Shown: in pieces, positions 58,860 through 64,000 of the stretch
Numbering within the stretch: position 1 is the stretch's first letter
How the letters are laid out: each line of letters begins with the position of its first letter
Assembly (NCBI RefSeq): GCF_031143425.1
Contig: NC_090439.1
Span: 350,232,027-350,296,026, forward strand
Direction of reading: 5' to 3'
Length of the DNA: 64,000 nucleotides
Origin: Pleurodeles waltl
Lineage: Eukaryota; Chordata; Amphibia; Caudata; Salamandridae
Position numbers and translations under genes: made by a program
Notes under the pieces: model-generated
Databases searched by the model: none
Told to the model about the DNA's origin: nothing
The model's input: only the letters and a program-made list of their open reading frames with translations

Positions 58860-60256
58860 ATGGCATCATTTCTACTGCGTCACACAGGCCTAGGCCTTGC
58901 ATTGCCACTCATACAAGCCTTTCAATGCATAGCGATTCGTGTACTGTGCAAGCTGTGTGAACGAAGCTGTGGGTTGCTTGACTCTGTGCTCCATGTTGTC
59001 CTTCCTAGGCACCGTCCGCTGGGACTTGCGAGGAGAAGGATGAATCCTCCCGTGTACCGACCGCTGGTGGACCTGTCGACAATGGAAGAACGACATATCA
59101 TACTTACATACAGGCTTGACAGAGCAACTATACATGAACTATGTGCCCAGCTGGAGCCAGACCTGATGTCCCCCATCCGCCAACCCACAGGGATTCCCCC
59201 TCTGGTGCAGGTTCTGTCAGTACTCCATTTTTTGGCAAGTGGGTCTTTTCAGACAACAGTGGCCATATCATCTGGGATGTTTCAACCTATGTTTTCTAAG
59301 GTTTTGTCCAGAGTGTTGTCTGCCCTGATGAAATACATGCAGAGCTACATTATTTTCCCTGAGGTGGGCGAATTGGCTACAGTGAAGGGTGATTTCTATG
59401 CCCTTGGACATATCCCCAACATCATTGGTGCCATTGATGGGACCCATGTGGCTTTGGTTCCCCCCAAAGAAAGTGAGCAGGTGTACAGAAACAGAAAAAG
59501 TTATCATTCGATGAATGTCCAGGTGGTCTGTTTGGCTGACCAGTACATCTCCCATGTAAATGCCAAGTTCCCTGGGTCAGTGCATGACGCGTATGTCATG
59601 CGAAATAGCAGCATCCCTTATGTGATGGAACAGCGACCCCAGTGAGGAATCCCCGGACCAGGGCAGAGGAACGGTACAATGAGGCCCATGGACAAACTAG
59701 GAGGATCATAGAAAGGACCTTCGGGGTCCTGAAGGCCAGGTTTAGGTGCCTGCATATGACAGGGGGATCCCTAATGTACTCACCAAAGAAGGTGTGCCAT
59801 ATCATTGTGGCCTGCTGTATGCTTCACAATCTTGCTTTGCGACGCCAGGTGCCTTTTCTGCAGGAGGATGGTCCAGATGGTGGTGTTGAAGCAGCTGTGG
59901 AGCCTGTGGAGAGTGAAGAGGAGGACGACACGGACAACAGGGATACAGTCATACAACAATATTTTCAGTAGCACACAGGTAAGAATCACCCACGCCATTT
60001 TACATTTACTTAAGGCCTCATGCGTCTCCACTGTCTGTGTTTCCCCCAGTTCCTGTTAACTGATTTGTGACTTTCCCTTCCCTTTTCAGAGCTGTATCAC
60101 CCACTGCCTGACTTCAGCTTTGTTTGCCCATGGACTAAAGCTTATTGAAATTGGTATGTTGTCATCACAAAGTAACTGGACATTATCTCACCGTTATGTG
60201 TAATACATTTGTTAAGAATACAAGCAGACTCCTGTTATTTTAAGTGCAATAAGTGA

Positions 60257-60262
60257 TTTATT
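60257..60262 (-). terminator. Poly(A) signal for Myb-like gene 2
   Basis: TTTATT on + (AATAAA on -) about 215 bp beyond the stop of the minus-strand gene, in the short space between the convergent transposase and Myb-like gene 2. An AATAAG on + just upstream may serve the transposase. Confidence 0.4.
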
Positions 60263-60475
60263 TTAAGTGCTACATATAGGTACATGATTGTAAAACGGTG
60301 ATGGGTGGGGGTGGAGTAATGTCCATGGCAGAGTCCAGTTCTCAGTCGCACAGGTGCATTGTCCATATGCCTGTGGAAGGATGGAGCAGGGGCAGTTAAA
60401 GGTTGAACAGGGTGACAATGTGGGACAGTGGGATGACATCAGGGGGTATCTTCGGCTGGCGGGGGTCTTGCAATC

Positions 60476-61978
60476 CTACTCTGTCTTCTTGTGAGATCTC
60501 AGGTTCCGCTTGCGGGGTGGTTCTTCTTCTGCAGGAGGTGGGGTTCTGGTGGCCTGTTGTTGTGTGGGGGCCTCCTGTCCACTAGCGCCGGCGGAGGTGG
60601 TAGGCTGTTCCTGGCCTGGGCTAGTGACAGAGGCCCTTTGGGGTGCCACATGGTCCCGCAATGTGGTGACTATCTGGGTAAGGGCCACAACGATGGTCCC
60701 CATTGCGGAACCGATGTTCCTCAGTTCCTCTCTGAACCCCATGTACCGTTCCTCCTGCAGTGCCTGGATCTCCTGGAACCGGGCCAGTACCGTCGCCATC
60801 GTCTCCTGGGAGTGGTGGTAAGCTCCCATGATGGAGGAGAGGGCCTCTTGGAGAGTCGGTTCCTTGGGCCTGTCCCCTCCTGTCGCACAGCAGCCCTCCC
60901 AGTTCCCCTGTGTTCCTGGGCCTCTGTCCCCTGGACGGTGTGCCCACTACCACTGCCCCCAGGTCCCTGTTGTTGTTGGGGTGGTGGGTCAACCTGGGTG
61001 CCCTGTAGTGGTGGACACACCGCTGATTGATGTGTCCTGGAGACAGAGGCATGGGCCCGCTGGGTGGGAGCTGTGCTGGTGTTCCCAGAGGGGGTTGGGC
61101 CTGGTGTAGCCTGTGGCTGTCTGTGGGGAACCGACTGTCCAGAGTTCCCCGATGGGCAGGGCTGGTCATCTGGGTCCAGGGAGACAGAGCTGCTGTCATC
61201 GCTGGGGGCCTCTTCTGGGGGTGGGATGGACATCTCTGGACCCTCCGTGGCGGTGTGGTGGCGTTCGGGTCCTGCAGGGGTATAAAGGTATGGTTATTGC
61301 TTCTGTGTGTGGCATTTCGTGTGATGGGTGGGTGTCCGTGTACCCAAGTGCAGGCATTCCCTTGTGGGGGCTTTTGTGAGGGTGGCTTGTGGGGGTGATG
61401 TGTGCGTGCAGTGGGCATGCTTTGGTGATGGGTGTCCATGCTTTGTGGTTGCATGCAGGGCTTGGTGTTGGGATGGGTGGGTTGTGATGGTGAGCCTTTT
61501 GCTAGGAGTTGGTGTGATGGGGGTGGGGGTGAGGGTGGGGGTATGATTTGGCATGCAGGTTGGTTGGGGGTGGGAAGCAGTAGTGAAGATTTGACTTACC
61601 AGAGTCCATTCCTCCGCCTACTCCTGCGAGGCCCTCAGGATGCAGGATGTGCCAGACTTCCTCCTCCCATGCTGTAAATTCTGGGGGAGTAGGTGGGGGT
61701 CCGCCGCCAGTCTTCTGCACCGCAATGTTGTGCCTTGATAGCATGGAACTCACCTTCCCCCGTAGGTCGTTCCAGCGCTTCCTTATGTCATCCCGATTGC
61801 GTGGATGCTGTCCCACCGCGTTGACCCTGTCCACTATCCTTTGCCATAGCTCCATCTTCCTGGCAATTGTGGTGTGCTGCACCTGTGCCCCGAAGAGCTG
61901 GGGCTCTACTCGGACTATTTCCTCCACCATGACCCTGAGTTCGGCGTCAGTGAACCTGGGGTGTCTTTGGGGTGCCAT
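60476..61978 (-). pseudogene. Myb/SANT-like Harbinger protein 2 (two exons, one frameshift)
   Basis: Exon 1 (61978-61600) starts MAPQRHPRFTDAELRVMVEE and carries a Myb/SANT-like domain: helix 1 around residues 9-28, ELWQRIVDRVNAVG as helix 2 and DDIRKRWNDLRGKV as the recognition helix, followed by PPTPPEFTAWEEEVWHIL. It ends at a GTAAGT donor. Exon 2 starts at 61271 after a CTGCAG acceptor with matching phase and reads acidic/Pro/Gln-rich sequence (SIPPPEEAPSDDSSS, PPPQQQQGP). Between about 60960 and 60850 the frame shifts, and the other frame gives EALSSIMGAYHHSQ, RFQEIQALQEERYMGF and a basic end (RKRNLRSHKKTE). The middle helical part could dimerise. The sequence differs clearly from Myb-like protein 1, so it is a second, separate gene. 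It converges on the transposase. Confidence 0.75.
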
Positions 61979-62559
61979 GGGGTGGTGTGGATGAGGTGTG
62001 GGGTGGCGTTTGTGGTGATGAGTGTGGTGCGTGTGGTGGTGTGTGGTGTTTGGTGCATGGATTCTGTGTGGGTGATGGTGTTGTGTGCCTCTGTGTTGTG
62101 GGATTGTCTATTCTGTGCTCTCTCTCCAGCCTTCGTCAATAATTTCGGGTCGTAGGGGTTTGTGGATGATGTGGGTGTGTGTTTTATATTGTGTTGGGTG
62201 TGTGGGAGTGGTGTTAGTATGTGTATCAGGTGTGCGTGTTTCAAACTGACCAATGTGGCTGAGTTTTCTGTGTGTGTGTATTTTGACCGCGGCGGTGTGT
62301 ACCGCCAATGGAATACCGCGTTTGAAAGACCGCCGCGTGGATTTGTGGGTCGGAATGGTATGGGCGTATTTCTGTTGGCGTGACGGTGGAGGTTTGGTCA
62401 TCGCCCTTTTTTCTCTGACCTTTGGTGTGGCAGACTTTTGTGGATGTCGGGTTTTTGGCGGTTTGCAGGTTGCGGGTCAGAATGACTGTGGCGGTTTACC
62501 GCGGCCGCGGCGGTGTTATGGCGGACTTCTGACCGGCGGTAAACGCCTTTTACCGCCGA

Positions 62560-62575
62560 GGTCAGAATGACCCCC
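62560..62575 (-). repeat. Right terminal inverted repeat
   Basis: It reads GGGGGTCATTCTGACC from the tip inward and is followed on + by TAT (62576-62578). Confidence 0.9.
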
Positions 62576-63483
62576 TATGTCTAATTCATATCACTATGAA
62601 GATGTTCAAGGAAGCACCACATCTTCTTCGTGCACTAATCATACCCTCATCCCATCCTCTTTAAAACAATTGTTGTTTATTTCAAATATATGTATCTTAC
62701 ATACATCATTATTTTTCTATTGTTCTCTACATATGATGAGCTACTGCCTACTAGAAGTGTGCATATCTTTAAAATGCCCTAAAGCTATACTCATATTCAT
62801 GCCAACCACAAGTGTATATGACTGTCTCTCACTTCATTAACATATCCATGACATCATTTCTCTTCCACTGGTATGTATGGTGCAAGTTCTTATCCAGTTA
62901 CGTTTTGTTGTAAAACTGTCTGTCACTCTTCAAAGTCTAGCAAACCCAACAAAACACCTCTAAATTTCAGAAAATAATGAAAACAGATTGACAATGAGCA
63001 TGTCACAATTAATCGGAAAAGCCAGAGACATCAGTGTAAAAGAGATTTGAATACTAAAATAGTGAATTTAACTTCAAAAAGACAAATCCTGGACACTATA
63101 TAATAATGAGAAAAAAGATAAAAGGAGCACCAGGAAATTTTATATTTTCATACAGATCTGTTATTTTCACCCTTTGTAATCCATATCTGTATTAACAACC
63201 AGAAAAAGAACTGAATTAACAACTACGCTTGTCTGACAGCTATCATTTTTGGTAGAGGCTGTCATTTGTGGCTGGTGGGCTTTGCTTGATGCAGGAGAGT
63301 TGCAGCATTGGTAGGGTTTCTGCCAATAGCCTACATCACCTATGTCCACAGGAGGACCTGAGGTGAACTTGCGTACCACACTCCTTTAGGAGACATGTAA
63401 GGAATTGGGTTATTGTTTGAGGAGGTGGAAACCCCATTCAGAAAACAAATACAGTCTTTGTTAGGGTGAACCACAAAGATCAC
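62576..63483. other. No gene recognised
   Basis: AT-rich host-like DNA to the right of the Harbinger element. No motif or repeat seen. Confidence 0.5.
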
Positions 63484-64000
63484 TAAATTAATCTGTGCGT
63501 AACCTTCTGGTAGCTTGGCACAAAAGTAGTCAGACTTAACTAAGAGGCAATGTGTGAATTAATTTTGAAGCTCATAAATTGTAATAAAGCGGAAACACTA
63601 CACAAGAACATTCCCATACCAAGTTAGAAAACGTTTTTGCTGTAGCACAAAGTGCAGTTCTAGTGTTGCCATTTATCGTGTTCATCCCCCTGTCATTTTG
63701 GCGGTCGTTGCAGGTGGCAGAGGCATGACACTAATTGTCCTGATCACAGTCATGAAGAGCTCAAAACTTCAGGATTTCTCCTATTCCTGGAGAGGTGTGC
63801 ACTCTGATGCCAGCCAGGGGTCCAGGACACAGGGAGGCACCTCTTGAGGATCAGGGACTCACTCTAACAGAGGCCAACAGGGATCAAGTAGGTCCAGTAG
63901 CATACACAAGCAGGTTTGGTTGCAGACGTTTAGCTGGGCAGTTGCAAGGAATCCTCTGGGGCTTATTGTTCCCCATAGTTCATAGCAGGCCAGCCCACTG
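63484..64000 (+). repeat. Interspersed repeat, same family as 33545-37400, cut by window end
   Basis: Words such as GCGTAACCTTCTGGTAGCTTGG, AGACTTAACTAAGAGGCAATG and AATAAAGCGGAAACAC line up with 33591-33720. Later CCAGGACACAGGGAGG and AGGGACTCACTCT resemble the 36070-36110 part, so internal sequence is missing relative to the first copy. Confidence 0.45.

Larger units (their letters stand above)
54252..59971 (+). pseudogene. Harbinger DDE transposase (HARBI1-like), two exons, frameshifted
   Basis: Exon 1 (54252-54334) starts MEPELNILPAIVYL, ends Arg-rich and has a GTGAGT donor. Exon 2 starts at 59009 after CCTTCCTAG, and the phase fits. Exon 2 shows RPLVDL, a YRLDRATI helix, LASGSFQTTVA, then the catalytic IGAIDGTHVAL (first Asp), the family signature YRNRKSYHSMNVQ and PGSVHDAYVMRN (second Asp). 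At 59643 the frame ends with a TGA. The other frame continues from 59645 with NPRTRAEERYNEAHG, IIERTFGVLKARFRC (catalytic Glu) and CCMLHNLALRR, stopping at 59971. Between the two parts the family's GDxGYP...PWL block is missing, so bases were deleted. The intron (54335-59008) holds an antisense Myb-like gene. An alternative start is the ATG at 58860, which is open through to exon 2. The enzyme would cut at the inverted ends; it is defective here. Confidence 0.88.
53924..62575 (+). mobile_element. PIF/Harbinger element, complete ends, 8652 bp, three genes
   Basis: The ends are inverted copies of GGGGGTCATTCYRACC (53924-53939 and 62560-62575). The triplet TAT borders both sides (53921-53923 and 62576-62578), which fits the 3 bp target duplication of Harbinger transposons. 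Both subterminal zones are full of GGCGG/CCGCC words. The element encodes a DDE transposase on + and two different Myb/SANT-like proteins on -. It also contains two minisatellites. Harbinger elements usually carry one Myb-like gene. The size is large for the superfamily, mainly because of the transposase intron and the minisatellites. Confidence 0.92.

Noticed and set aside
1..64000. Host protein-coding gene, tRNA or rRNA
   Set aside because: All frames with recognisable motifs belong to transposable elements. No cloverleaf-type or rRNA-like sequence was noticed by eye. A covariance-model search would be needed to exclude small RNAs.

Overview
The window looks like a transposon-dominated stretch of a giant vertebrate genome, most likely a salamander or newt (Pleurodeles-like). 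I see no convincing host gene, tRNA or rRNA. The evidence is several PIF/Harbinger families with Myb/SANT-like genes, a vertebrate L1-type LINE, relics of other retroelements, CpG-to-TpG decay of reading frames, and very long tandem arrays inside elements. The species is inferred from repeat content and was not tested.

Layout. 1-3210: the end of a Harbinger copy cut by the window edge (Myb-like exons on +, transposase first exon on -). 3988 to about 14300: older, decayed Harbinger-like material with two Myb-like pseudogenes, one on each strand, and an 0.8 kb hairpin-plus-C-rich-repeat insertion in an intron. 14300-25650: mostly unannotatable AT-rich DNA with three short MITEs (16.3, 17.1 and 18.8 kb), a 5'-truncated non-LTR retrotransposon on - (20.85-22.2 kb) and a relic resembling a Penelope GIY-YIG domain (23.4-23.9 kb). 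25671-31338: a 5'-complete L1-like LINE with a 14-16 bp target-site duplication, broken ORF1 and ORF2 and no poly(A) tail. 33545-37400: an interspersed repeat (family also present at 63484-64000) carrying a 570 bp MITE. 41290-42780: a CR1/L2-like reverse transcriptase relic split by about 750 bp.

43402-52255: an 8854 bp element bounded by TTAA on both sides with short piggyBac-like inverted ends. It has no transposase. It consists of a 373/383 bp tandem array, a GC-rich dimeric array of hairpins (about 186 bp half units), and a terminal chain of about nine palindromes. This is the most unusual object in the window.

53924-62575: an 8652 bp, structurally complete Harbinger element with 16 bp inverted ends and TAT on each side. 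It carries three genes: a DDE transposase (+) whose first exon lies near the left end, a Myb/SANT-like gene nested antisense inside the transposase intron, and a second Myb/SANT-like gene (-) converging on the transposase. In the Harbinger superfamily the transposase and a Myb-like partner act together: the Myb protein binds DNA and helps nuclear import of the transposase. Here two different Myb-like partners are encoded. The transposase has lost its frame and a conserved block between the second Asp and the Glu of the catalytic triad, so this copy is probably not autonomous.
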